Origin: Mesorhizobium sp. NBSH29 | Lineage (GTDB): Bacteria; Pseudomonadota; Alphaproteobacteria; Rhizobiales; Rhizobiaceae | Assembly: GCF_015500055.1 (NCBI RefSeq) | Contig: NZ_CP045492.1 | Coordinates: forward strand, 878,501-942,500 | Length of the DNA: 64,000 nt | Direction of reading: 5' to 3' | Shown: positions 49,462 through 58,182 of the stretch, piece by piece | Layout: each line of letters begins with the position of its first letter | Position numbering within the stretch: the first letter of the stretch is position 1 | Translations under genes and position numbers: made by a program | Notes under the pieces: model-generated | Database searches by the model: none | Seen by the model: the letters and a program-made list of their open reading frames with translations, nothing else | Told to the model about the DNA's origin: nothing

Positions 49462-49977
49462 TCAAGCCGTTTCGATATCGGGAATACGCAGCACCTGACC
49501 GGGATAGATCTTGTCGGGATGCGTGAGCATCGGCTTGTTGGCCTCGAAGATGATTGGGTGCTTGGCGCCCTTACCTTTGCCGTAGGCCTTTTCCGCGATC
49601 TTCCAGAGATTGTCGCCCTTGGCCACAGTATAGAATTTCGGCTCCTTGGCAGGCGTTGCTGCCGCGATCACCGAATTCATATCCACCGACGGGTCAAGTT
49701 TCAGGCCTGATTCCGGGGCCACCACCCTCAATTCGCCAGCCTCGACCTTTGAGACACCCAATGTGTTGCCCACGGCGATGATTGCTTTCTCGAAAGCGGA
49801 CTGGTCGGCAACCACACCCTTGAGAATTGCCTTGTCGCCTTGAATCTCGATCTGCACCTGCTCGGTTCCAAGCTTGTGCGAATCGAGATCTTTTTTCAGA
49901 TCCTCTGCCTTTGGAGCGTCGTCGCCGCCGATGCCGAGCTTCTTGCCGACGGATTTAACGAAATCGAACATACCCAT
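49462..49977 (-). CDS. BON-LysM protein (Kbp/YgaU-like)
   Basis: A 171-residue protein with an N-terminal BON domain (about 25-90, VQIEIQGDKAILKGVVADQS) and a C-terminal LysM domain (about 115-167, YTVAKGDNLWKIAEKAYG...IYPGQVLRIPDI). E. coli Kbp of the same layout binds potassium and lacks a signal peptide, as here. The role in this organism is inferred from that homologue only. It is transcribed alone with a terminator behind it. Confidence 0.87.
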   Translation of the reverse strand: MGMFDFVKSVGKKLGIGGDDAPKAEDLKKDLDSHKLGTEQVQIEIQGDKAILKGVVADQSAFEKAIIAVGNTLGVSKVEAGELRVVAPESGLKLDPSVDMNSVIAAATPAKEPKFYTVAKGDNLWKIAEKAYGKGKGAKHPIIFEANKPMLTHPDKIYPGQVLRIPDIETA

Positions 49978-50071
49978 GATGAAGGGCCCTCTCTATGTTG
50001 CCGCGATGACGCAACTTTGCATCTGGGCCACAAAATTGGAAGCCGCATTTCATTCTCGGTGCCAGCTGCCA

Positions 50072-50506
50072 TTAATCGTTTTCTATTTTGCCACGCAGCT
50101 TTTTCACGGTTGAACGCCCGGCTTTGGTTTTCAGCCGCCGCTCCACCGCGCCCTTGCTTGGCCTCGTCTTGCGGCGCGGTTTCGGCGGCGGCTCGGCCGC
50201 CTTGGCAACCAGTGCGGTCAGGCGTCCTCGTGCATCGGCCCGGTTCTGCTCCTGTGTGCGATAGCGTCCAGCTTCAATGACAATAACGCCATCTTTGGTG
50301 GCGCGCTGTCCTGCGAGCTTGATGGTTTGCTCGCGAACGCGTTCAGGCAGCCCGCGCGCATTAAAAGCGTCGAAGCGCAACTGAACCGCCGTTGCAACCT
50401 TGTTGACGTTCTGGCCGCCGGGACCCGACGAGCGGATAAAGTTTTCTACAAGCTCGTCTTCGCCGATGAAGACGCCTGGGCCGATGTCGATGCCGCCCGC
50501 GCTCAT
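50072..50506 (-). CDS. arfB: Alternative ribosome-rescue factor ArfB
   Basis: ArfB (YaeJ) is a release-factor-like hydrolase that frees peptides from stalled ribosomes. The 144-residue product has the catalytic GGQ in SSGPGGQNVNKVATAVQLRF and a basic C-terminal tail (PPPKPRRKTRPSKGAVERRLKT) that enters the empty mRNA channel. Domain length and tail match the family. Confidence 0.93.
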   Translation of the reverse strand: MSAGGIDIGPGVFIGEDELVENFIRSSGPGGQNVNKVATAVQLRFDAFNARGLPERVREQTIKLAGQRATKDGVIVIEAGRYRTQEQNRADARGRLTALVAKAAEPPPKPRRKTRPSKGAVERRLKTKAGRSTVKKLRGKIEND

Positions 50507-50611
50507 TGTGCTCTGGCCTCAAGTTGGAACAAGCATCGGCCAAATAGGGATCGTGGCGACATTGCCTGCTCCAGGTTCAGCACTTGCAACAAGCCATGCC
50601 CCGGTTTTAGA

Positions 50612-50641
50612 CAAAAGAAAAGTCCGGCGCTGACGCCGGAC
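50612..50641 (-). terminator. Terminator after pckA
   Basis: On the minus strand GTCCGGCG pairs with CGCCGGAC around a 4-nt loop, followed by a TTTTCTTTT run. It lies just after the pckA stop codon. Confidence 0.88.
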
Positions 50642-50672
50642 CTTCAAAATTCGATTCTGCCGGGCGCCAAGA

Positions 50673-52283
50673 CTATTCTGCAGCTTCCCTAGCCTGGGGC
50701 GCGGCGCCCAGGACGGAGCCATCGACATGCGCCTCGAACTTGGCAAAGTTGGCGATGAACATCTCAACAAGCAGCTTTGCCTGCCGATCATAGGCCGCAC
50801 CATCTGCCCAAGTCCCGCGCGGATTGAGGATCGCCGGGTCTACACCCTCAACATGCACGGGCACCGCGAAGCCAAAATTCGCGTCGGTGCGGAACTCACC
50901 GTTGCGGAGTGAGCCGGAAAGTGCTGCCGACAACAATGCGCGAGTGGCCGATATTGGCATGCGCTTGCCAGTGCCATACGCTCCACCTGTCCAGCCGGTG
51001 TTCACAAGCCAGCAATTGACCTTGTGCTCGGCGATCAGAGAACGCAGCAAATTACCATACTCCGACGGGTGGCGCGGCATGAACGGCGCGCCAAAGCAGG
51101 TGGAGAAGGTGGCTTCAGGTTCGGTTACGCCCTTTTCAGTCCCAGCCACCTTGGCGGTGTAGCCGGAAAGAAAGTGATACATCGCCTGCGCCGGCGTCAG
51201 CGCGGCAATCGGGGGCATCACGCCGAAAGCATCTGCGGTCAGCATAATAATGTTCTTAGGATGAGCGGCGCGGCCAGTCTCGCTGGCGTTGGGGATGAAA
51301 TCGAGCGGATAGGCGCAACGGGTGTTTTCCGTTAGGCTTCCATCGTCGAAGTCGGGGACGCGCTCCTCGTCAAGCACGACATTTTCAAGCACGGTGCCGA
51401 AACGCTGAGTGGTGGCAAAAATTTCTGGCTCGGCTAATGCCGACAACCGGATCGTTTTGGCGTAGCAGCCACCTTCGAAATTGAAAATACCGTCATCGCC
51501 CCAACCATGCTCGTCATCGCCGATCAGTGTCCGCTTCGGATCCGCTGAAAGGGTTGTCTTTCCGGTGCCCGAAAGCCCGAAGAATACCGCCGCGTCACCG
51601 TCAGGTCCCGCATTTGCCGAGCAGTGCATCGGCATCACCCGGTTCTGCGGGAGAAGGTAGTTGAGTGCGGTGAAAACCGATTTTTTCATTTCACCGGCAT
51701 AGGATGTGCCACCGATCAGAACGATTTGCCGCGTCAGATCAACAGCGATCATTGTCTCGCCACGGCTACCATGGCGGGAAGGGTCCGCGCGGAACGATGG
51801 TAGATCGATAATTGTCATCTTCGGCAGGAAGCCTGCCAAAGCCACAGCGTCCGGGCGGATAAGCAGGTTGCGGATGAACAGCGAATGCCATGCATATTCA
51901 GTGACGACGCGCGTAGGCAGGCTATTGGCGGGGTCTGCCCCGCCAATGAGATCCTGTACAAACAGGTCGCGGGTGGTGGCATGGGCCTGAAAATCGGCGA
52001 GCAGCGTGTCAAACTGCGCCGACGTCATCGCCTTGTTGTTGTCCCACCATACGGTGTTTTGAGTGTTGGAATCGCGCACGACAAATTTGTCTTGAGGCGA
52101 CCGCCCTGTGTGCTGGCCGGTTTCGGCAAGCAGCGCGCCATGTGCGGTGAGGATGGCTTCGCCGCGGCGCAAAGACTCTTCGTAGAGCTGCGCTGCGCCG
52201 AAATTATAGTGGACCTTGCCAGTTGTGTGCAGTCCCGCCATGTCAATCCCGCAGGAAGGATTGCGTTTGCCCATCTCGTTCAT
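50673..52283 (-). CDS. pckA: Phosphoenolpyruvate carboxykinase (ATP)
   Basis: PckA converts oxaloacetate to PEP with ATP, the entry step of gluconeogenesis. The 536-residue product has the kinase-1a P-loop [16 protein letters not shown] (about residues 238-253) and the following [31 protein letters not shown] and the ATP-form signatures are in place. It is divergent from chvI; in related rhizobia pckA neighbours chvI and is under ChvGI control. The start has GGGAG upstream. Confidence 0.96.
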   Translation of the reverse strand: MNEMGKRNPSCGIDMAGLHTTGKVHYNFGAAQLYEESLRRGEAILTAHGALLAETGQHTGRSPQDKFVVRDSNTQNTVWWDNNKAMTSAQFDTLLADFQAHATTRDLFVQDLIGGADPANSLPTRVVTEYAWHSLFIRNLLIRPDAVALAGFLPKMTIIDLPSFRADPSRHGSRGETMIAVDLTRQIVLIGGTSYAGEMKKSVFTALNYLLPQNRVMPMHCSANAGPDGDAAVFFGLSGTGKTTLSADPKRTLIGDDEHGWGDDGIFNFEGGCYAKTIRLSALAEPEIFATTQRFGTVLENVVLDEERVPDFDDGSLTENTRCAYPLDFIPNASETGRAAHPKNIIMLTADAFGVMPPIAALTPAQAMYHFLSGYTAKVAGTEKGVTEPEATFSTCFGAPFMPRHPSEYGNLLRSLIAEHKVNCWLVNTGWTGGAYGTGKRMPISATRALLSAALSGSLRNGEFRTDANFGFAVPVHVEGVDPAILNPRGTWADGAAYDRQAKLLVEMFIANFAKFEAHVDGSVLGAAPQAREAAE

Positions 52284-52303
52284 ACTGGCTCCCAGTCGCA
52301 GCT

Positions 52304-52323
52304 TGTTCCAATCCGTCGGAACA
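52304..52323. promoter_or_regulatory. Inverted repeat in the pckA leader
   Basis: TGTTCC and GGAACA form a perfect 6-bp inverted repeat with an 8-bp spacer, starting 21 bp before the pckA start. It could be an operator or an mRNA hairpin. It is not the direct-repeat SOS box. Confidence 0.35.
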
Positions 52324-52401
52324 GGCGCTGGCGCGATCCGTTACGAGGCGAACTAATCGAGAAACAGAAAAGATGAGTGATATCAAATCATTAATCGATT
52401 T

Positions 52402-52420
52402 AAAGATTTTAGAAATCTTT
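52402..52420. promoter_or_regulatory. A+T-rich dyad between pckA and chvI
   Basis: AAAGATTT-TAG-AAATCTTT is a perfect 8-bp inverted repeat, about 120 bp from pckA and 220 bp from chvI. It may be a regulator-binding site. Confidence 0.4.
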
Positions 52421-52639
52421 TAAACCGTTTATATTGCAGGCCAGAATACACGAAAGGGTGACGCGCTGACCAAGGATCGGAGGCGTTGCGTTGCGAGACC
52501 TGGATAGCAGTCGGGGTGGCGTACCGCCTTCAACTGTGACATTGGCGGAAGTTCATGCCACATTTTGTGCCTAGTTTGTCCTCCAAAAGCCCCTTCCGCA
52601 TAATGGAAGGGACATCCGCTCATGAGGGAGCCGCTTGAT

Positions 52640-53341
52640 ATGGCCACGATCGCGCTTGTCGACGATGACCGAAACATTCTGACATCGGTTTCGATTGCTC
52701 TGGAATCGGAGGGATATCGGGTCGAGACCTATACCGATGGGGCATCCGCACTTGAGGGTCTGGCGGCCCGTCCGCCGAACCTTGCCATACTTGATATCAA
52801 AATGCCGCGCATGGACGGTATGGAATTGTTGCGCCGCCTGCGCCAGAAAACTGATTTGCCGGTCATCTTCCTGACATCCAAGGACGACGAGATCGATGAA
52901 TTGTTTGGCCTCAAGATGGGTGCCGATGATTTTATCAGAAAGCCCTTCTCGCAGCGTCTTCTGGTTGAGCGGGTCAAGGCAGTGCTGCGCCGCGTCAGCG
53001 CCCGTGAAGCGGCCGCCAAAACTCCGAACCAGCAGTCCCGCTCGCTGGAGCGCGGCCAATTGGTGATGGACCAGGAGCGCCATACCTGCACCTGGAAGGG
53101 CGAGCCGGTGACGCTCACCGTGACTGAATTCCTGATCCTGCACTCGCTTGCGCAGCGCCCGGGTGTGGTCAAAAGCCGTGACGCGCTGATGGATTCGGCC
53201 TATGATGAGCAGGTATATGTCGATGATCGAACGATCGACAGCCATATCAAGCGGCTGCGCAAGAAGTTCAAATCGGTCGATGACGACTTCGAGATGATCG
53301 AAACGCTTTACGGGGTAGGCTACCGTTTCCGCGAGGCGTAA
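52640..53341 (+). CDS. chvI: Two-component response regulator ChvI
   Basis: ChvI is the OmpR-type regulator of the ChvG/ChvI system (BvrR in Brucella) that responds to acidity and envelope conditions. The 233-residue product has a receiver domain with phospho-acceptor Asp52 in [10 protein letters not shown] and a C-terminal winged helix ([19 protein letters not shown]...[13 protein letters not shown]). ATG 52640 follows GGGAG; ATG 52622 is possible. Its kinase gene follows after 26 bp. Confidence 0.93.
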   Translation: MATIALVDDDRNILTSVSIALESEGYRVETYTDGASALEGLAARPPNLAILDIKMPRMDGMELLRRLRQKTDLPVIFLTSKDDEIDELFGLKMGADDFIRKPFSQRLLVERVKAVLRRVSAREAAAKTPNQQSRSLERGQLVMDQERHTCTWKGEPVTLTVTEFLILHSLAQRPGVVKSRDALMDSAYDEQVYVDDRTIDSHIKRLRKKFKSVDDDFEMIETLYGVGYRFREA

Positions 53342-53367
53342 GCCTTCCCCGGGTCGGCCTGGTGCAC

Positions 53368-55131
53368 ATGGCGGTAGAAGCGGCGAAAAGACCAACAACG
53401 ACAAAGCGACCGCAGCGGCTCGTGAGCAAGCTCACATTGCGGCTGCAGCGCCTGCTTGGCCATTATATGTTTTCCAGCCTCACGCGGCGCATCCTGTTTC
53501 TCAATCTCGCCGGATTGGGCGTGCTTGTCTCCGGCATTCTCTATCTGAACCAGTTCCGCGACGGGTTGATCGAGGCGCGGGTAGAGAGCCTGATGACGCA
53601 GGGTGAGATTATCGCCGGAGCGATAGCGTCATCAGCAACCGTCGAGACCGACTCCATCAGCATCGATCCCGAGAAGCTGCTCGAGCTACAGGCCGGTGAG
53701 AGCCTCGCGCCGGGATCGGATCAGTTGGACAGCCTTGATTTCCCGATCAATCCGGAGCGCGTTGCGCCGGTGCTGAGGCGACTGATCTCACCCACGCGCA
53801 CGCGGGCCCGCATCTACGATCGAGACGCCAATCTGCTTCTCGATTCACGCCATCTGTATTCGCGCGGCCAGATCCTGCGCTACGACCTTGCGCCCGTCGA
53901 AGAAGAAGACGAGGGCGCGCTGACGCGGATAGAGCGTTTTATCTCAACCATCTTCCGCCGTTCGGGATTGCCACTTTACAAGGAACAGCCAGGCGGTAAC
54001 GGGTCTGCATTCCCCGAGGTCATGAGCGCGTTGACAGGCGTCCCCTCGAAAGTGGTCCGTGTGAGCGAGCAGGGAGAACAGATCGTTTCCGTTGCGGTCC
54101 CGGTACAGCGTTTCAGGGCAGTGATGGGTGTCTTGATGCTGTCCACTCAAGGCGGCGACATCGACAAGATCGTGGCGGAAGAACGCAAGGCGATCCTGCG
54201 CGTGTTTGGTGTCGCAGCGCTGGTAACGGTCGTCCTCTCAATGTTGCTTGCATCGACCATCGCAAACCCGCTGCGCCGCCTATCGGCAGCCGCGGTCCGT
54301 GTCAGGCGCGGTGTGAAAAGCCGCGAGGAGATCCCTGACTTTTCCGATCGGCAGGATGAGATTGGCAACCTGTCGGTCGCCCTGCGCGACATGACCAACG
54401 CGCTCTATGCTCGTATCGAGGCGATCGAGAGCTTTGCAGCCGACGTTTCACACGAGCTGAAAAACCCGCTGACTTCGCTTCGCAGCGCTGTCGAAACACT
54501 GCCATTAGCCAGGAATGAAGAGTCACGTGGCCGCCTGATGGACGTCATCCAGCACGATGTTCGCCGCCTCGACCGTTTGATCACCGACATCTCCGATGCA
54601 TCGCGGCTTGACGCTGAACTGGCCCGCGACGACGCACGCCGTCTTGATCTTAAAGTATTCCTGACTGATTTGGTGGATGCATCGCAGGAAACAGCGCGCC
54701 ACAAAAAGAAGGTCGAGATCACCTTTCAGTCTGACAAGCCGCCGCAGGGCAAAGGCTTCACGGTGATAGGTCATGATCTCAGGCTGGGCCAGGTGATTAC
54801 CAACCTGATTGAGAATGCTCGTTCCTTTGTGTCCGATGAAGGTGGTCGCATCGCCATTTCGCTTTCGCGTCACGGCAAATTTGTCGTCTTGACGGTAGAA
54901 GATAACGGGCCTGGCATTCGTGCCGATAATATCGAGCGCATTTTCGAGCGCTTCTACACCGACCGCCCGTCCGGTGAGGCTTTCGGCCAGAATTCCGGCC
55001 TCGGTCTGTCGATCAGCCGCCAGATTGTAGAAGCGCACAGCGGCACGCTGACCGCGGAAAATATCCCAGGGGGCAAACCGGGCGAAGTCCGCGGTGCACG
55101 GTTTTTGGTAACAATTCCGGCAGAAAGCTGA
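53368..55131 (+). CDS. chvG: Sensor histidine kinase ChvG
   Basis: The membrane partner of ChvI (ExoS/BvrS). The 587-residue product has a first membrane helix near residues 43-62, a periplasmic sensor region, a second helix near 275-297 (VFGVAALVTVVLSMLLAS), a HAMP linker, and the H box SHELKNPL with His362. The ATPase region has NLIENARSF, DNGPGI and GLGLSISRQ. The periplasmic part is where the inhibitor ExoR binds in Sinorhizobium; no exoR is in the window. GTG 53362 is an alternative start. Confidence 0.94.
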   Translation: MAVEAAKRPTTTKRPQRLVSKLTLRLQRLLGHYMFSSLTRRILFLNLAGLGVLVSGILYLNQFRDGLIEARVESLMTQGEIIAGAIASSATVETDSISIDPEKLLELQAGESLAPGSDQLDSLDFPINPERVAPVLRRLISPTRTRARIYDRDANLLLDSRHLYSRGQILRYDLAPVEEEDEGALTRIERFISTIFRRSGLPLYKEQPGGNGSAFPEVMSALTGVPSKVVRVSEQGEQIVSVAVPVQRFRAVMGVLMLSTQGGDIDKIVAEERKAILRVFGVAALVTVVLSMLLASTIANPLRRLSAAAVRVRRGVKSREEIPDFSDRQDEIGNLSVALRDMTNALYARIEAIESFAADVSHELKNPLTSLRSAVETLPLARNEESRGRLMDVIQHDVRRLDRLITDISDASRLDAELARDDARRLDLKVFLTDLVDASQETARHKKKVEITFQSDKPPQGKGFTVIGHDLRLGQVITNLIENARSFVSDEGGRIAISLSRHGKFVVLTVEDNGPGIRADNIERIFERFYTDRPSGEAFGQNSGLGLSISRQIVEAHSGTLTAENIPGGKPGEVRGARFLVTIPAES

Positions 55132-55134
55132 GCT

Positions 55135-55581
55135 GTGCCGACAGACAACATCCACGCCTCTGCTGTGCTTTTGGGAGATCGGGGCGTGGTGATCAGCGGC
55201 CCGTCCGGATCGGGAAAAACCACGCTCGCGTTGGCCCTGCTCGACCGTTTCAATTCGCGAGGCATATTCAGCAGGCTGGTCTGTGATGATCAGATATTGG
55301 TCCGCACCGTTGATGGGCGCGTGATCTGCAACACACCAGAGCCCATCGCTGGGCTCATCGAGGTTTTTGGCCTCGGTCCAAGGCAAATCGGTCACGAGGC
55401 GAGAATGATCGCCGACCTGCTTGTCCAGTTAGTGCCTTATCAACAGGCGGAGCGTTTTCCCGAACCGGCGCATGGTGTCCTCGCCGGATGCCAAATTTCA
55501 CGCCTTCAGCTTGCCGCAGGCAGCGCAGCGTCCGCAACTCAGGCAGTCGCCGCGTGGTTGGCGGCATCACCTTTCGGGTAG
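55135..55581 (+). CDS. hprK: Short HPr kinase/phosphorylase HprK
   Basis: A 148-residue protein that keeps only the catalytic half of HPr kinase, as usual in alphaproteobacteria; the N-terminal domain of the Firmicute enzyme is missing. The P-loop GPSGSGKTTLAL is at residues 22-33, and RLVCDDQILVRTVDG and IAGLIEVFGLG follow. It phosphorylates HPr on the regulatory Ser, linking ChvGI and the PTS. It starts with GTG 3 bp after the chvG stop. Confidence 0.9.
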   Translation: MPTDNIHASAVLLGDRGVVISGPSGSGKTTLALALLDRFNSRGIFSRLVCDDQILVRTVDGRVICNTPEPIAGLIEVFGLGPRQIGHEARMIADLLVQLVPYQQAERFPEPAHGVLAGCQISRLQLAAGSAASATQAVAAWLAASPFG

Positions 55582-55745
55582 TTCTGTGCCAGACCGCCTG
55601 CAAATGCGTCAAAATGGCTCTACGGGGTGCAAAATTGTGCTTGTCAACGGGCCTGCGGTCGACAAGATAGCGCTCCTGCCGCCGGGCAAGCCGGCTGGCG
55701 AAAGTATGATGAGCCCAAAAGGGCCATGACGGGAGCCAAAGCAGA

Positions 55746-56147
55746 ATGATCGGACTCGTGCTCGTGACGCACGGTCAGTTGGCCGAGGAGTTCCGCAACG
55801 CCGTTGAACACGTCGTCGGACCCCAGGAAAAATTCGAAACCGTCGCCATCGGTGCCGACGACGATATGGAGCAGCGCCGCCGCGACATTGTTGAGGCAGT
55901 TGGCAATGCTGACAGCGGTGCCGGCGTTGTAATCCTGACCGACATGTTCGGCGGCACGCCCTCCAATCTCGCGATCTCGGTGATGGAACCTGGTCGTGTA
56001 GAAGTGATTGCGGGGATGAACCTGCCTATGCTCATCAAGCTCTCGAGCGTGCGTGCCGGCGATGATATGGCAGCGGCGCTCGCCGAGGCTCAAACGGCCG
56101 GTCGAAAATATATCAATGTCGCCAGCCAGCTTCTGAGCAGCCGATGA
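55746..56147 (+). CDS. manX: PTS EIIA component (mannose family)
   Basis: A 133-residue EIIA domain that takes phosphate from HPr on His9 (VTHGQ). GVVILTDMFGGTPSNLAISVM is the family signature. There is no EIIB or EIIC sugar permease nearby, so this belongs to an incomplete, regulatory PTS rather than sugar transport. It overlaps ptsH by 4 nt. The 164-bp gap after hprK has no gene. Confidence 0.91.
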   Translation: MIGLVLVTHGQLAEEFRNAVEHVVGPQEKFETVAIGADDDMEQRRRDIVEAVGNADSGAGVVILTDMFGGTPSNLAISVMEPGRVEVIAGMNLPMLIKLSSVRAGDDMAAALAEAQTAGRKYINVASQLLSSR

Positions 56148-56446
56148 CCGGACCGGATGCCCGCAATCCGGCGATGAAACCCACCCGGGAATTCCTGATC
56201 GTTAACCAGCGGGGCCTTCACGCCCGCGCTTCGGCGAAGTTCGTTTCGCTGGTGAGCGGCTTCGACGCTGTCGTCGAGGTAGAGAAGGACGGTACTACCG
56301 TGGGTGGAACATCAATAATGGGGCTTATGATGTTGGCGGCAAGTCCGGGATGCTGCATCCGCGTTTCGGCATCGGGCGCAGATGCTGAACTCGTGCTTGA
56401 TGCACTCCAGACGCTGATAGCAGATCGCTTCGGCGAAGAGATGTAG
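56144..56446 (+). CDS. ptsH: Phosphocarrier protein HPr
   Basis: A 100-residue HPr protein with the active His26 in NQRGLHARAS and the regulatory Ser57 in GGTSIMGLMMLAAS, the target of HprK. The first ten residues before MKPTREFL are extra and may not be translated, since an internal ATG at 56174 fits the family length better. The start at 56144 couples to manX (ATGA). In related bacteria this system senses PEP, nitrogen and potassium. Confidence 0.9.
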   Translation: MTGPDARNPAMKPTREFLIVNQRGLHARASAKFVSLVSGFDAVVEVEKDGTTVGGTSIMGLMMLAASPGCCIRVSASGADAELVLDALQTLIADRFGEEM

Positions 56447-56586
56447 GCCTCGTCGGACACATGCAGAGATAATGATTTCTTTATGTCCATTGTAGAGGCT
56501 GGCGTCCTCTGATAGTCAGGGCACCAATTCCACGTATCAAATCGCGTTTGATCGCGAACCACCACATCCTCGCACGGAGCACCATC

Positions 56587-57990
56587 ATGGCGGCTGGCAT
56601 CAAAGACTACCATGTAGCAGATATTGCATTGGCCGATTACGGTCGTAAGGAAATTAACATCGCCGAAACCGAAATGCCGGGCCTGATGGCCTGCCGCGAG
56701 GAGTTTGGCGCTTCGAAGCCGTTGAAGGGCGCCCGCATATCTGGGTCGCTGCACATGACCATCCAGACGGCAGTTCTGATCGAGACACTCAAGGTGCTTG
56801 GCGCGGAGATACGTTGGGCCTCCTGCAATATTTTCTCGACACAGGATCATGCCGCCTCGGCCATCGCCGCCTCGGGCATTCCTGTCTTCGCGGTAAAGGG
56901 CGAAACGCTGGACGAATACTGGCAGTATACGGACCAGATTTTCCAGTGGAGTGATGGCGGAACCACCAACATGATCCTCGACGATGGTGGCGATGCCACC
57001 ATGTACATCCTTATTGGCGCGCGCGCCGAAGCCGGCGAAGACGTGTTGTCCAACCCTGGCAACGAGGAAGAAGAAATCCTGTTTGCCCAGATCAAGAAGC
57101 GCATGGCCGCCACACCGGGCTTCTTCACCCGCAACCGTGAGGCTATCCGGGGCGTCACCGAAGAGACCACCACCGGCGTCAACCGGCTGTATCAATTACA
57201 GAAGAAGGGGTTGCTGCCGTTCCCGGCAATCAACGTCAACGATTCGGTTACCAAGTCAAAATTTGACAATAAATACGGTTGCAAGGAATCGCTGGTCGAC
57301 GGCATCCGCCGCGCCACTGATACCATGATGGCCGGCAAAGTCGCGGTTGTTTGCGGCTACGGAGATGTTGGCAAAGGCTCGGCAGCCTCGCTCAGCGGCG
57401 CCGGCGCGCGCGTCAAGGTCACAGAAGTGGATCCGATCTGTGCCTTGCAGGCAGCGATGGACGGCTATGAAGTAGTGACGCTGGATGATGCGGCGGCGAA
57501 TGCCGACATTATCATCACGACGACCGGCAACAAGGATGTCATCACCCTTGATCACATGCGCAAGTTCAAGGACATGGCGATTGTCGGCAATATCGGCCAC
57601 TTCGACAATGAAATTCAGGTTTCTGCTCTGCGCAACCAGAAATGGACCAACATCAAGCCGCAGGTCGACATGATCTCGTTTGCCGATGGCAAGCGCATGA
57701 TCCTCCTTTCCGAAGGGCGCCTTCTCAACCTAGGGAATGCGACTGGTCACCCAAGTTTTGTGATGTCAGCCTCGTTCACCAATCAGGTGCTGGCCCAGAT
57801 CGAATTATGGACCAAGCCCGATCACTACACGAACGAGGTCTATGTGTTGCCAAAGCATCTCGACGAAAAGGTCGCAAGACTGCACCTCGACAAGCTTGGG
57901 GCCAAGCTGACCGAGCTTAGTGGCGAACAGGCAGCCTATATCGGCGTGGCGCCAACGGGCCCATTCAAGCCAGAACACTATAGGTACTGA
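56587..57990 (+). CDS. ahcY: Adenosylhomocysteinase
   Basis: AhcY splits S-adenosylhomocysteine to homocysteine and adenosine, which prevents product inhibition of methyltransferases. The 467-residue product has [15 protein letters not shown], the NAD fold [13 protein letters not shown] (about 254-266), and [10 protein letters not shown]. The C terminus KPEHYRY is standard. ATG 56587 is chosen by similarity. I looked for an SAH riboswitch in the 140 bp upstream and saw no clear one. A strong terminator follows. Confidence 0.96.
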   Translation: MAAGIKDYHVADIALADYGRKEINIAETEMPGLMACREEFGASKPLKGARISGSLHMTIQTAVLIETLKVLGAEIRWASCNIFSTQDHAASAIAASGIPVFAVKGETLDEYWQYTDQIFQWSDGGTTNMILDDGGDATMYILIGARAEAGEDVLSNPGNEEEEILFAQIKKRMAATPGFFTRNREAIRGVTEETTTGVNRLYQLQKKGLLPFPAINVNDSVTKSKFDNKYGCKESLVDGIRRATDTMMAGKVAVVCGYGDVGKGSAASLSGAGARVKVTEVDPICALQAAMDGYEVVTLDDAAANADIIITTTGNKDVITLDHMRKFKDMAIVGNIGHFDNEIQVSALRNQKWTNIKPQVDMISFADGKRMILLSEGRLLNLGNATGHPSFVMSASFTNQVLAQIELWTKPDHYTNEVYVLPKHLDEKVARLHLDKLGAKLTELSGEQAAYIGVAPTGPFKPEHYRY

Positions 57991-58017
57991 TACATACTCA
58001 CCTACATACAACATATT

Positions 58018-58054
58018 GAAGCCGGGCAATTGACATTTTGCCCGGCTTCTTTTT
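58018..58054 (+). terminator. Terminator after ahcY
   Basis: GAAGCCGGGCAA pairs with TTGCCCGGCTTC, a 12-bp stem with an 8-nt loop, then TTTTT. Confidence 0.92.
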
Positions 58055-58182
58055 ACGCCTGAACCTTCTTCACGTCGATTCGCTCAGACTGTACAGTGGG
58101 TGATTCGCGACGCCTCGGGCTCCAGGGTCGGGGGACGACGGAGCGCCCTAAGGCGGTCTTGAGGCGGCGGAGAGGAACAGAC

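Larger units (their letters stand above)
52284..52639. other. Divergent control region between pckA and chvI
   Basis: The 356-bp region has no gene. It holds an inverted repeat near the pckA start (52304-52323) and an A+T-rich block (about 52375-52440) with a perfect dyad (52402-52420). The chvI leader is the G+C-richer part from about 52460. Confidence 0.5.

Noticed and set aside
56447-56586. Possible SAH or SAM riboswitch before ahcY
   Set aside because: I could not find the conserved core or paired arms of the known classes in these 140 bp.
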